In this document: one piece after another, positions 1-12,789 of the stretch
How positions within the stretch are numbered: position 1 is the stretch's first letter
Layout of the letters: each line of letters starts with the position of its first letter
Source of the DNA: Hyposmocoma kahamanoa
Taxonomy: Eukaryota > Arthropoda > Insecta > Lepidoptera > Cosmopterigidae
Assembly: GCF_003589595.1 (NCBI RefSeq)
Contig: NW_020653200.1
Span: 6,180,076 to 6,244,075, forward strand
Direction of reading: 5' to 3'
DNA: 64,000 nt
Program-made: the position numbers and the translations under genes
The notes under the pieces: model-generated
Database searches by the model: none
What the model was told of the DNA's origin: nothing
The model's input: the letters and a program-made list of their open reading frames with translations, nothing else

Positions 1-118
1 GGCCCCCCAACCGGGTCCCCAACCGGGGCCCCAACCGGGTCCCCAACCGGGGCTTCCAACCGGGCCCCCAACCGGGGCTTCCAACCGGGCCCCCAACCGG
101 GGCCCCCAACCGACCGGA
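1..118. repeat. GC-rich minisatellite
   Basis: Tandem units of about 12-13 bp built on the core ccaaccggg alternate in small variants (ccccaaccgggt, ccccaaccgggg, cttccaaccgggc). The array runs off the left edge of the window, so its full length is unknown. No gene is visible in it. Confidence 0.85.
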
Positions 119-290
119 ATTGATTTTAATTGCAAATTTAATTGCAAGTAAAATCAATTCAATTGAAATCAATTGCAATTAAAATCAATTGCAATTAAAA
201 TCAATCGCAATTTTGCGACGCGTCGCAATTGATTTCAATTGAATTGATTTTTTAATCTGATTGAATTATTGATTGAAATTTAATTGATTA
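119..290. repeat. AT-rich low-complexity 'caattg' block
   Basis: About 170 bp of overlapping caattg, ttgcaatt and tcaattgaatt words that read nearly the same on both strands. No coding signal. From here to the first exon at 761 nothing else is recognised. Confidence 0.6.
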
Positions 291-760
291 ATGCTCAACA
301 CTGGTCCTGGGTGGGCTAGATGCTAATATGTGTTCGACCACCCCGCACCGAGGTTATTAGACGTAGATAATTAATTATGAGAATATAAATAAAATAAAAA
401 ATATTGTAAAAAATGTTTTTTAATTCTGTTTATTTCATTTGATTATGTTATTTGTACCCTGATTGGTCACTTCATAGTTTCTTATAATAGTTATTGAAGA
501 ATAGAGAACAAATATCGTGGTAGACTTATATACATGAACATACATTACTCAAGTCTCTTTGTCCTAGCAAAAACAAAAGGCATTACTTATAAGAAAAAAA
601 TATTTAGGTATTAGGTTTCTTTTGCACCGGGACTGGGTTAATTTTCTATGCGCCTTTCTCCTTTCAGAAAATAAAGGTTCAATACTAAATCTAACTGAAA
701 TTGAGATGGAAAAAGTCATGACTGCGGATTTACATAGCACTTTATTATGTACATTTACAG

Positions 761-3700
761 GATTTATAGTGATTACAACTTGGATAATAGTGATCGCATA
801 CTAGAAGACTGGGTAAAAAAACATGGAGATGAGTATGGTGCTGTTTATGTTACTATGGACTCCAATCGTACTGGATATGAGTATCCAGATGAGACAGAAA
901 TTGGACAGTGGACTGAAAATCATATGGAACATGTTATAGAACTCAGAGAGAAAGCTCTTGTCTTTGCCAGGGAATCAGGGGCAGATTATTTACTTGTGAG
1001 TACTTCTAAAGACACCCTATTATTAGTATTATTATTAGTATTCTAGGTCTGTTTATAACGCTGAGACGTGTTAAAACAATACACTAAGCTTTTATTATTT
1101 TAACATCTCGCCTTCTGCATTCTAATGGGTAAAGGGCTTTTTGTAGTCTGGGCGACAGATTAACTGTTAGAGTCACACTGTCTTTCTAACGGGTAGCGAT
1201 GTTTTCATCCACCACCACCACTTTTTAAAGGACAATGGCGGACTCCCATATACGTTTCTGTTGACAAAATTTGTATGCGTCTGTTTATGAAAAATATGTG
1301 AAAATATAGAGTTTAAATTCCTGAACAAATTTGGTTTTTGGTGAACTATTCTGAGAAGTCTGAAGTCAAAGATATTCCAGTTTGAAGTTTTGGAGGATAT
1401 GTTTTACATAATTGAATAAAATATATTCGGTGCATTATTATATCAAATTTACTACAGAAGCCTTAAACAGAATTAATAAAAGTTGAATGGTGCTGTGGGT
1501 TTGTGATGTGACGAAGAGGAAATGGTACTTTGTTATGCAAGGCTGTTAAGTTGTTGTTTGACGCGAGTACTTGTATTGAAACCTGAGCATGCGAAGGTGT
1601 CGAAGAAGTCGAAGGAAATTTCAAGACACGAGACGGTAAACAACTTTGCTACCGAGTGAAGTACACAACTTTTCACCTCACTATAGCGAGGAAAATGGTA
1701 GATCTTTCATCTATCAAAAACAGTTGAAATATATCAAAATAATTTAATGAACAAAATTAGTTATCGTTGTCAATTTAATGTCAAAAACAGAATATACCAT
1801 ATGAGAATGGAAAAAAATCATAATTTAAGGAGTATACCAATGGATTTATATTCCATAAATAACGTACGACAAATCGCGAAGTTGAACGGGTCATTATGTT
1901 TTTTTTCATCAAAAGAAGTGCGAATCTCAAAAACCTTTTAAGTTCGAATTTCAAAAACCTTTTCAACGCTGTCCGAGCTAGTGAGGTGACAATATTTTTT
2001 ATAAGGTAAGGTCAAAAGGAATGAAGTTAAGCATAACAAAAGAAAACTGAGCATAGCATATCATATCTAGGTAACTTAGGCAAAAATAATTTTTTGTGAA
2101 ACATGTCGTCTATCCCTGATATTGGGACTTTTCGTTAGTTTTTTACCACTTTCTCTCTTTCGTCAAAGATAAAGAATTAATTCTGTATAAAAGTTTCACC
2201 TAATTACATGAATCTTATTGAATAACCTTATTATTTACATATTATATGCGCCAGAATATCGCAAACGGTGAAATTATTGTACATTTGTATATGATTTTAA
2301 TTCAGGTTAGGTTAGGTTAGTGCAAGACAATCTAGTTGATATATAAACTAAGTAAAATTGCTTACTCTTAGGTATCCAAATCGGTGATTATAGCATAATG
2401 ATCAGTCAACATATTTTGTTCAGTAACAATAAATTATAATAAAACATGATCATACATAATTACTATATAATATATCCCTTAATTAATAATATTACGTAAA
2501 AAGAGATATTAAATTTTCATTGTTATTGTAGTTTAATCCTTTTAATAAGTCTTGTATGGTTTTCTTACATTGAAACTTATTCATAGGATATATGCATAGT
2601 AAACAATTTATTTTACTATACAAAATGCTGCCAAGGAAGCAAAAGAATCTGTGGGAGTTGCAGTACGAAACTGTTCAGTGGAACAAACTCATGGCTTTCT
2701 TACGGTGTTGTGCTATGGGGAATTAGTGTAGATATTTCAGCTTTGCTGACCCTGCAAAAAGCCATTTAGAACAATGGCAAATATCCAACTAACAGACAGT
2801 TCTAAACCTTTATTTCAAAGTCTTAAAAGTTTACCTTTGCCTTGCCTATACATATACGAAATATGTAAATTCGTAAAAAAAAGATGAACCTGGTAACTTC
2901 ACATCACGCCATAACAGTAGAAAATAATTAATGAACTGCCCAATTCTTTCAAGGAAAAAATCAATGAAAAATGCTTAATTAAAAACTAGAAGGGTTGTTA
3001 ATGGAAAAAATAATTATTACACCGTGCAAGAATATTTTAAAGATACATTGACCAAAAACTACTAAAAGTACAGTCAATAAAAATATATAATAATGGAATA
3101 TATAAAAATCGAATAGGGTTATTTTTAAAATCTTACAACCTTACAGGACTACATACTAACATCATGAACATCAACGTTTGTTCCGTGATTTTTGACAAAA
3201 CATGATAAATATACCAAAAATAAATTATTAAGTTGTTTTTGTACTATCTGACACTTGGTACTTGGTACTTGGTGCAACGGGCTGGTATTCGCAACTCGAC
3301 GACATAGCGCCTATTTTGCGTGTGGTATCTGACACTTTTTAGATCTATATTTGCTAGTAAGGTAGTAAGTTAAAACGTGCAAGCGTCCTCTCCGACGACT
3401 CCTGCGTTTTGTACAGAGTTATCAGCGTTTAGAGCGGCTACACACAGCGACTATTAGCAGCGATGTAAAGGGGATGCTGTAGCGATGCAGTCGCTAATCG
3501 TTTACCTTACACACGCGCGCTCGAATTTAAGCAGCGAGGGTAACGCGATGCAACCGCGCGACTGCATCGATACTAACGCGCGATTGCATTGTTACACTTG
3601 GGATTTATAGGCGATTGCATCGACGCAATCGTGCGTATGTACCTACGCAATCGCGCGTTTGCATCGATGCAATCAACTATAAATCGCAGTTTGCATCACA

Positions 3701-6700
3701 AGTCGCCGTGTCCAAAACCACTCTCAGAGCGATGTTTGTGCGATACATTTATTTTTAAATGAAAGTAAAATCTGAGGTATTATTAAAAGTCATGGAACAA
3801 AACAAAGTTGTTGTTTATGATGTTGGTAATATAGTCCTGCGAGAAAAAAATGACCCTGTATAGTAAAATGATATTGATATATAGGGTGTAACAGAAAGTT
3901 ATAGTCATATTAAAGGACCCAATGTACCAGTCGTTATATACTATTAGTAATTTGAGTTTCATTCAAATATGATTTTATTTCTAGACTTACACAGACGGTT
4001 TGTGTAATTTGAAAACCTAATGAATTTATTTTATTGAAACTTAATATATAGCGTTCGCCATTGCTCTTTTTAAATTAATATTTAAGTATTGTAAAAACAT
4101 GTTTTTAATCAAAATCGTTAGGAACACCGTGTGTCTTTAGGACGTGTGACAGGTTAAGTAAAGGTTCGTTGTAAATACTAAATTAAACTGATTTTTTTTT
4201 TCATTCCCATAGAAAAATCACTAGATGTGCTAGACAAAAATTAGATGAGTGTTTAATTATTTTGTGTTTGTCTTAAATATATTAACCAAAATATTCCAAA
4301 ATGTTCATTTCGCCAGTGTTTGAAAATTACATCCTTTGAATAAATTCATCATTATTTCTACTTGAACTTTCTCTAGTTTGTTTACAATATTTTATTGTTA
4401 TAATAACAGACGCACTAGGGGCTATAAAAGACTCAATATGTTACACATTATTCACTGTTAGGTGATCTGTTCAACTTTTTATTCGATGCTGTATTAAAAT
4501 TTTCAGATGATAGATTCCGACGTCTACCTAACGAATCCGGAGTCATTGACAACGCTTGTAGCAAAGAATTTGGAAATCTGTGCGCCTATGCTCCAAACAG
4601 ATGGCTATTATTCCAATTTCTGGTCAGATCACAAGATCTTGCATGGTTGCATGATCCTTAGTGAGGTTTAAATTTTTTCAATTCCATTTTAAACAGTAAA
4701 AAAAAAATTGTTGTAACCTATGTTTCTTTGTATGACGTAATAAATATGATTTCTTTAGTTGTTACTATGCTTAATAAGATACATAATGCTATGGCTCGTC
4801 TTCTATTACCTGCTTTGATTATTATTTACAACCTGCTCGTGTGTGTTGGAATGCCTTTATTATAGATGACTGTCAAACAAAGCATGCGTCCAATACAAAT
4901 ATCATACCAGGGTATTTATTGACTCGACTGCTATTGTTAGCTGAATATAATTAATTATTATTCAAGATGTAGACGAAACTATTAAACACTACTCTATTAA
5001 TCAACCATAGTTCAAGTCGAAATGTAAATAAAATAGTTGAAATTACACTATCTGCTATGTGTATTGTAGACGTATCACTTTTTGGTTGATTTCAAAGATT
5101 ACATTAGGTAAAAAATTTATGCGCAAGTGATAACAACGTGGAACACGCCTAGGGGTCGTGACTAACACTACTTAAGAAAAACAATAGTATTTGACAATTG
5201 AAGACCTACCTAAAGGCTGTGTCACGTCGAACTAACATAATTTTGACCATAGATCCTAAGAAAATACTTGATCTGTTGGACTTCTTTGTTGCCAAGAACA
5301 CATTAACGGAGACGTAATGAACCTAAACTCACCGCATACCGACGCGACCATGTCTTCGAATCAATGCTGGTCATTGTAGGCATAAAATCAGTCCTATAGA
5401 AGTTCACGTGAAGTTTTAGCAAATAATATGATTCATGATTACAAATTGTTAAAGAAGTTGAACTTGCAATTTTTTTTACACGCAAAATAAGAGCTACGAC
5501 ATTAAGTTGCGGAACCAACTATGTTAGATTAGAAATCAGAGTCATTATAGACTACTGAGATCAGGTATAGTGCTGACCATACATAGTACCAAGTGACAGA
5601 ATGGTTCTTGGCAAAGCGTCTGAGGAACTCCAACAAATCAGTGTAATCCTTCATTTCATATCCTCAAAAGACCAATAAACTTATTAATCTATGGAGTTTT
5701 TATGTGTTGTCTGAAAGCGTTAGTAAACTTGTTTGACTTTCCAGGTGTGGGATGACAGAAGATTACTATTACAAACGAACGGAAGATTACTCACAAATAT
5801 TATTTAGGGAAATCACTGGTTGTTTCTCTGTGCCTATGATACATACTTGTGTGCTCATAAACTTAACTTTAAAAACATCTGATTTGCTTACTTATGATCC
5901 TAAGAAAGCTGAAAGCTATGATGGTCCCACAGATGATATAATTACATTTGCTGTAAATGCACAAAATATTGGTATGTCGTGAAACATTTTTCACTAAATT
6001 TTTTTCATTTGATAATATTGTTAGATAATTTAGATTATTAATTAATCTGAAATATTCATTTGCAGGTATGAAGCGCTATATATGCAATGATATTCAATAT
6101 GGATTTACACAAACGCCTCCCACCAAACATGACAAAGAAGTCAATTTTATAGAAGTCGAAAAAAAAAATTTATTAAACCTGAAGATGGAATTGGTAACTA
6201 GCGGCACCCCATTACCATTAGATGACGATTTGGAGATATATGTCCAATACCCGTCGCCTGGCAGCTATAGACTTGATGAAACTTATGTTTTGAATTTGGA
6301 AAGAAGACCAGAGAGACGAAGACTGATGGAATTGAGCTTAAAGGAATTAGGGTTGAAGTATAAGATGTTTAAGGCCATCGATTACAAGTGAGTACATTTT
6401 GTGACAGCTCTGTCAATGCTTATTATATTGCACAAGAAACAAAATACTGTTGCAACTCAAACAGGATTTCAACATTTATAAAAATACTGAATGGAACCAA
6501 TATACAGGCGATGTCACACAGAGGCAAAGTACCTTAAATACCGTAGGTAGAAGATTTTACTGAAAGGACTTCATTTTGATTTTAAAAACAATTCAAACTG
6601 CATTCAAAGATTTTTAAATAATCGACTGTCTAAACCGGGAATCGAACTCGCCAAATGTGAAAAAAAAAACCCTGTAATTTTACTATACTGATTGAAAGCC

Positions 6701-9700
6701 TCAATCATAAGGATTGTTTTCTTCTAAATAACAGCAACTCGAATGATATATATATTTGATAGTACTGTAAGTTCTGATACCTAGTTGTAAATATATTTGT
6801 GTTTTCATCGTCTTCCTTTTATTTAGTCAATGTCATTTATTGATAACAAATAAGTTACAAGTCACAAAATTTAAAAATTTAACAATAAATAATAATTAAT
6901 TGGTTCACAAAAATAATTATTGCGATAACTAAAATCTTATACAAAAGCGACAATAAAAATAACAATAATAATAAAAATAAAAATATTGTTAATTATATTA
7001 CAATTACATCAAATTACTAACAATAAATTAATTAATCAATTAATAGCATCACACAGTACTATATCATTATTATTTTATCATGCGCTTATACTAGGGAAAT
7101 GATATGACTCAAGTTTGTACTCATTAGTAATACTTTGAAATGATAATGTCAGTTGTTATGAGTCTGCAAAGTCAGAGACAAGGCTATTCATTTTCCTGAA
7201 CAAAATTTCAAATTAAATGTTTAATTTCATGGTCTTCCTTTTATGTAAGATGCTATGTTATTTAGAAGAAAACAATCCGTATGATTGAGGTTTTCGATCA
7301 GTATAGTAAAATAACAGGTGTTTTTGTTTCACATTTAGCGGGTTCGATTCCCGGCTGAGATAGGCGATTATTTAACAATCTTTGAATGCAGTTCTAATTG
7401 TTTTTAAAATCAAAACGAAGTCTTCTTTCAGTAAAATTTTCTGACTACGGTATTTAAGGTACTTTCCCTCCATGTGGCACAGCCGTGTGACGCCCCCTGT
7501 GTATATGTTATATTCTCGTTTATAAATGGACAATTAAGTGTGATGTATAAACAAAAATAATCACATTATTCACAATGAGATCCAATCAGTATTTTTTAAA
7601 TTATATGTATACTTATTATTGTTTTTTCAAGGCGTTGCCCTTTGTTATTGATATCCAAGTACAATTCCTTTCAATTTAATTCTTATTTCAGGGAATTGAC
7701 CCCACAAATTATACACGATTTACACATCCATGTAATGCCTAAGTATGAAGATCCCTACCACAAAAGGTACATTTTATGACTGTTTTTATTTTATTTACAT
7801 ATAGCCGGTATCATAAGTAGTTGTATAAGCTAGACAAAAAAAAACTTATTATGCAATGGTTTTTACATATGACTAGCAGACCTTCACCATTGCGAATATA
7901 ATATGAAGTTGGTTAGTGTAACCTACACGGTTGTGGCCGAGAGTTTTGAGTAATCAAACGAAGGGCTCGGCCTACATCATTTATTGTAAAATAGGAGTAG
8001 GAAGGAAGGTAAAGGTTGTAACAAAACAAAATAACGGTATAGACACAAATATAATCATACAAAAACACTCCTTACATAAATTAGACACAGGTTAACAAGT
8101 TAGGCATGGTAAATATGGAACTTACCCCAAAGGGGCCTGTATTTTTTACAAATATAATGCTTTACAAGCGGTTAGGTTACGTGATTTTCAATGGTATAAC
8201 TGGTCAAAATGTTATATGTAGTCGAGCACGTGTGCTTGCTTCGGAAACTTAGTAGAGAATGGCGACGGAAAGTAGAAAAGTAAGAGTGACATAGAAAAGG
8301 AATTAAAGAACGATTCGAAATTTCAAAGTAGGCGGTCAGGAACCAGAGAAAAGGGTGATGTAGGATGACGATGCTTTCATCGTCAAATCTTGTGAAATCA
8401 TAATAGGAAATCTTTGGATTGGGTCTTTACCCAATCCAAAGATTTCACCCAAAGCAACTGAAGTGGCGACCATGATTAACTAAGCCACAAGGTTTTTACA
8501 AAAATCGCAGGTCCATATCGATGCCTTACTTTCTTTTCAAACACGTATCTTACAAAGAGCGATTATTCAGGAGATGGAAATAATTTCTATTTATTTCAAA
8601 ATTCTTATTAAATTTGGACGCATTACTTTAAGAATCGGCAAAAGTCAGTGTGTGAATATGAAGGAAATGTGATGTGAAATCAGCTCGCAAAATATATCAA
8701 TGCAATGTGCTTAAGATACGAGTTTCAGAAAGTGAGGCGTCGATATGCTACACTAAACACTATGCGGCTGGCTTTTGGTCCTTGCGTTTACATCGAGCAG
8801 AAATGGATAAAGAATATATAAGCATATGGTACCAAAGAGCCTAAACAAGGATAAGCGCCCTGGCTGTATATGGTAGCTCAGGATCGTTTTTATTTTTTTT
8901 GCATGTGTTATAGACCTCCACCAGATGAATTTGGAGTCCACGAAATTACAAGAACTTTCAATTGAATTTTATTGAGAACGTTTTACTTACAGACCGATGA
9001 AACTTGGCGAGATTGGATGTTTCCTGAGTCACTACTACATATGGAGAAGAGTAAGCTTTATTTTTAATAATAAAGAACACAACCAGCCGACTAATTGTTT
9101 ACTAAGGAATAAAGCTATCACAGCTGTGACACTGTACATTTCAAACTAAATAAAACTACAGTACGATTCTGTTTGTGGTTCATAAAAAAAATAACTCGCC
9201 ATCTGATTTGTCTTGTAGACTAATCTTAATAAGAATACAAAGCTAATTGATGTTTTGTAGAATCATCACCAATGCCTCCGTCTTAATAAATTAAAAAATA
9301 AAATTATGTTCAATACTGGATTATCTCTTCCAGGTGGTGCTAAACGGATACCGTAGAGTTTTGGTTCTTGAAGACGACATCAACTTTGTGCCCAATTTTA
9401 AAGAGGAATTTTCTGAATTCATGGATAATCTCGAACGTATTTTTGCCTGGGACTTTGTGTAGGTATCTAAGCCCATAGTAATAATTATAAATACAGGGAA
9501 GTGATTAGGTTTTGTCAAAAAAATTCTAATAATAAAACTAATAAGAGCAAGTAGGTTAACTCCCGCCTGTTAGGTGCTTAAATGTCTATACTTCACTCGG
9601 ACGTTATTATTTTGATTGAAGATAATTAGAAAAAATTAAGGTGTTCATCACAGTGTTCTCGTGCTACATTGAAATAACCCGTGTTAAATGCAGTAGGTAT

Positions 9701-12588
9701 TTACGTATTTATATTTTTATAACAGCATCGCGGATTGGTATCGTGACTATGGAATATGATTATGAAATAGAAATATATAATAATATATATAACTGGATAA
9801 TTCTGAATTTGAGGCACTCTTGTTGAAACTATTACATACACAACAATAAACATGTTACATGTCATTATTTAACACCTAGAGACCGCAAAATTGAACTGCG
9901 CGTCAGACGACCCGCACTATGCAACGCGAGTACACGGCGACATTATGCGAATGTGTGCGTCCATACAATGCACGCGGCGAGCGTGCCTGCGGCCTTTTGT
10001 ACCAGTCACTTAATATTTTATTTCCTATTATATTTTCCATTGACTTACAAATAAATGGACGGCGGGTCTAATACAAAAACCACGAAAAAAATGTCCCAAG
10101 TCAACCTATTCGAAATTTAAATTGTTATGTCATCGCAGTATCGCGCTGTCCGTAGAACAAATGAAGACTAAAGCGGAGTGTCGCGCTCTGTATACGATTT
10201 TAGCGCCTTACAAGTGCGGACACTTTTTAGCGCGGACCCGACGTCCATATAATTGTAAGTCAATGATATTTTCCCATTTTATATAGCCGGTCATACCATT
10301 GATGGTATTAGTGGTATTAACCTGTCCCATTTATACCTGTAATGGTATAGGTGGCACTAGTTTATCCCAGCTCTACCATTGGATAATAAATAATGTTATA
10401 AATGGTACTTACCTGTCCCACTTGTACTTTAAACAGTATAAGTAGGACAGGTTGAGACTGTTCATACCATTGAATTATTTCTGACAGCGCCTTGCTATTC
10501 GTAGTAGTAGTAGGTAAGTATCGTCCTATGGAGCATCCGAGGTTTGATGGAGTTACCATACTTGCCTTAATATACTATGCTACTAGGTAAGATTACAGAA
10601 AACAAAGTATTAAATTACTTTTACTTTAAGTGTACTAACAATGCGATTTTGTGTATCCACAATGGCATCCTAAAGAAACAGAATTTTTGTATGCTGTGCG
10701 ATTTATGCTATTGCTATTACTGTTGTTATCTTTTGCTTTGTGAATTTTTACTTATTGTATTGATAAATTGATTGTCTATTCAAAATTGGCGTCTAAAAAT
10801 TTGTATAGATCTCAGTGTTATAGATCTCACCGTAGTACTTACCTAGATTTGATAGGACCGCGAATTATTGTTAAATGCGAATTATTGTTTTGTAATTCCA
10901 GTTGTTAGCTACATATAATACTGCATCAGGCTTTTATTTGAAAGAACACTAGTTTTACTTAGTACGACAAACAACACACCGTTGAATGAATTTATCTTTG
11001 GCTAAATAAAATGCAACAAATTGTTATGTCCATAATTTCGCATTGCGAAAGCATTGTGCCAAATAGAAATTGATATTTGACCATAGTAATAGTTCAAGTT
11101 GAATGCGATTTTAGTGTACATTATTTTTTAATTATTTATACTTTATTTTGATTAGGTACACGAATTTTAATACACGTAAATACACCCCTCATGTGTTAAA
11201 ATTATTTTGCAAGGAAAATGATTATACGTCACACGTACATATTGTAATTATTGTTTAGATTACAATAAAGAATTTGAAATTCTTTTCAGATATATCGGGC
11301 GGAAGGTTCTCTATGACGAAGAACTGTCTGAGAGTAGAAATATTGTGCGGCCTCGCTATTCATACTGGACTTTGGGCTATATCATAAGTTCACTCGGAGC
11401 TCAAAAGTTGATCAACGCACAGCCACTGAAGAAATTGCTTCCTGTTGATGAATTTATTCCCATTATGTTTGATGAACACCCAAAGTAAGTATTGCATTAA
11501 CAACCATAGTAACTACTATATAGTTAGTAACTACGGTCAGTCAATACACTATTTCGTGCAAGACGTTGTATTGTGTAAAAAAATTACGAATGCGTCACGT
11601 CAAGCATTTTTATAGTACTGCTATGGCACGTTTGAATTTCATTACATAGGAGTGAGAGTCAGAATGGCGGGTGCACCTTAACGAATCCTGACTAATGTAG
11701 TATAAAAAAAATGTACCTAAATTGTCCTATTTAGTACCTGTTCTTAAAAAATGTACCTCAATCGGAACGAAGTTATAACAATGCCAAAGGTACATTATTG
11801 ACATAAGAATGTCGGGTATACCTCAAATTAACTACAGAATAGATTGCACATCGAGTTCTTAGGTTTTCGCGATTGTTACACATAGGAAATGAAACTATTT
11901 TTCCGGATTTTAATGGCGTATATATGTTGTTTCAAACACAAAAACCAACGTTTCAGGCCTTTTACAGGTCCCATAGTCAATTGATATGGGACCTGTAAAA
12001 TAAAATGTAAAATTGTTAGAATTTCCGATTTATCTTTAGTATGACTTTCAATACGCAAACGGACACTACACACCTTGACGCTAATATTGATTTAGAGGCT
12101 CTTTGCTATAGCCAAATAGGGCAAAAATGCTAAATTTATAGCCCTATGTATCCGCCGCAATGTCTTTATTTCCTCATGAAAATATTCAGGTAAAAAAATT
12201 GATACCAGGTCAGGCGAATATCAAACGCCACATATCCGACACTCCATCATTTATTGTTGTTATTATTTCTAGCGCAACGTGGAAGTCGCATTTTAAGTAT
12301 CGCAACCTCATAGCTTATTCGGCGTCGCCGCTACTCGTTTACCCGACTCACTTCACTGGCCAGGATGGATATATTAGCGACACCGAGGGATCCATTATAC
12401 ACGACGTCCACACGGAGGACTCTGACAACGATGAGGACGAAATGTCAAAATTAGCTTTTCAAGCCAGTTCGATTACAACATACGGAGATGCAGATCCTCT
12501 TAATATAAACGATCGTTTCTATGAACCCAAGACTACCAACGAGAGTTATATGTCCTGGAACCACAACTTGTATAAGACTGAGCTTTAA
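761..12588 (+). CDS. COLGALT1: Procollagen galactosyltransferase (GT25), 5' partial, nine exons
   Basis: Transfers galactose to hydroxylysine in collagen in the ER (family knowledge). Exons read here: 761-995, 4507-4622, 5745-5971, 6066-6387, 7692-7766, 8993-9050, 9334-9458, 11290-11484 and 12273-12588. All have GT/AG borders and phases that join without a break, giving 555 residues. The N-terminal half holds the DxD-type motif IDSD (exon 2, followed by VYLTNP), SNFWCGMT across the exon 2/3 junction, and TGCFSVPMIHT. The C-terminal half holds VLNLERR, GEIGCFLSHY, the acidic VLEDDINF motif (exon 7), YIGRK, YSYWTLGY, LPVDEFIP and YPTHFTGQDGYISDTE. The chain ends KTEL, which resembles the RDEL/KDEL retrieval tails of this family. 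The first exon, with signal peptide and roughly 60 residues, is missing and must lie left of the window. Introns of 3.5 kb and 1.8 kb carry repeats listed separately. Confidence 0.95.
1535..1990. repeat. Interspersed repeat copy in first visible intron
   Basis: Blocks such as 'gttgtttgacgcgagtactt', 'tgaaacctgagca', 'ctatagcgaggaaaatggta' and 'cgagctagtgaggtga' recur in reverse orientation at 38880-39540. The two are diverged copies of one interspersed element. Family unknown; no open frame is shared. Confidence 0.6.
3429..3726. mobile_element. MITE-like element with GC-rich gcgattgcatcg motifs
   Basis: About 300 bp. Its ends are imperfect inverted repeats: the left end reads gagcggctacacacagcgac, and the right end on the other strand reads gagtggttttggacacggcg. 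The interior is packed with cgcaatc/gattgcg words unlike the AT-rich intron around it. No clear target duplication was found, so the exact ends and family are uncertain. Confidence 0.45.
6508..7493. repeat. Inverted repeat pair in COLGALT intron, arms about 230 bp
   Basis: The arms 6508-6733 and 7257-7493 are well-matched reverse complements: shared blocks include gtaccttaaataccgta, tgcattcaaagat and attgttttcttctaaataac. An AT-rich spacer of about 520 bp separates them. Each arm carries a tRNA B-box-like word (ggttcgattcc on the + strand at 7342, its complement near 6645), so the arms could be two opposed copies of a tRNA-derived SINE. A transcript of this intron could fold into a long hairpin. 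Confidence 0.7.
8407..8446. repeat. Perfect 18-bp hairpin
   Basis: Arm gaaatctttggattgggt (8407-8424), 4-base loop cttt, and the exact complementary arm (8429-8446). It lies in the intron between the 75-bp and 58-bp COLGALT exons. Function unknown; no T-run follows. Confidence 0.7.
10038..10265. mobile_element. hAT-type MITE, copy 1 (228 bp)
   Basis: Begins cattgacttacaaataaatg and ends with the complement, ...attgtaagtcaatg, giving inverted repeats of about 30 bp. It is flanked by a perfect 8-bp direct repeat, atattttc (10030-10037 and 10266-10273). The 8-bp duplication is the hAT signature. No ORF. Copies 2 and 3 are at 29643 and 59928. Confidence 0.9.
10411..10452. repeat. Imperfect hairpin in a tract of diverged repeats
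   Basis: The arms acctgtcccacttgtact and agtataagtaggacaggt pair with two mismatches around the loop ttaaac. Neighbouring sequence from about 10285 repeats the words cctgtccca, ataccattg and atggtat in both orientations, so this is part of a small degenerate repeat cluster. Confidence 0.5.
11845..12010. repeat. Interspersed repeat with internal 15-bp hairpin
   Basis: The order of blocks (tcgcgattgttacaca, gaaactatttttccggattt, aaccaacgtttcaggcc, ttttacaggtcccat) recurs at about 28975-29175 and partly at 53455-53565, so this is a dispersed repeat. Within it ttttacaggtcccat (11960-11974) pairs perfectly with 11986-12000 around an 11-base loop. Confidence 0.6.
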
Positions 12589-12772
12589 AGAATTTTCACT
12601 GTGGTTCTTCTGTTCAATTCGAATCGCGTCTTTTTTATTTTTGTTATCTGTAAGTGTGGAAGGTTTATATCTAGCCTTCGGTATGTCTCATTGTAGTCGT
12701 CACTAAATAAGAGGCCAAATTTGACAGCTAAAGAAGGCGAGAGTACGTAACTTTGAATGCGATCAACTAAAC

Positions 12773-12778
12773 AATAAA
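12773..12778 (+). terminator. Polyadenylation signal of COLGALT gene
   Basis: Canonical aataaa 185 bp after the TAA stop of the galactosyltransferase, the first good candidate downstream. Cleavage site not determined. Confidence 0.5.
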
Positions 12779-12789
12779 CAAACAATTAT

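Noticed and set aside
622..804. 60-residue ORF as first exon of the galactosyltransferase
   Set aside because: It is in another frame and has no similarity to the expected N-terminal domain. The acceptor at 760 shows the exon begins at 761.
2303..2320. ggttaggttaggttag, insect telomere-like TTAGG units
   Set aside because: Only three units, common by chance and as interstitial words in insects. No array.
7335..7365. tRNA-like T-arm (gggttcgattcccgg)
   Set aside because: No acceptor or anticodon stem can be drawn around it, and it sits in a repeat arm with a reversed copy at about 6645. Treated as SINE-derived, not a tRNA gene.
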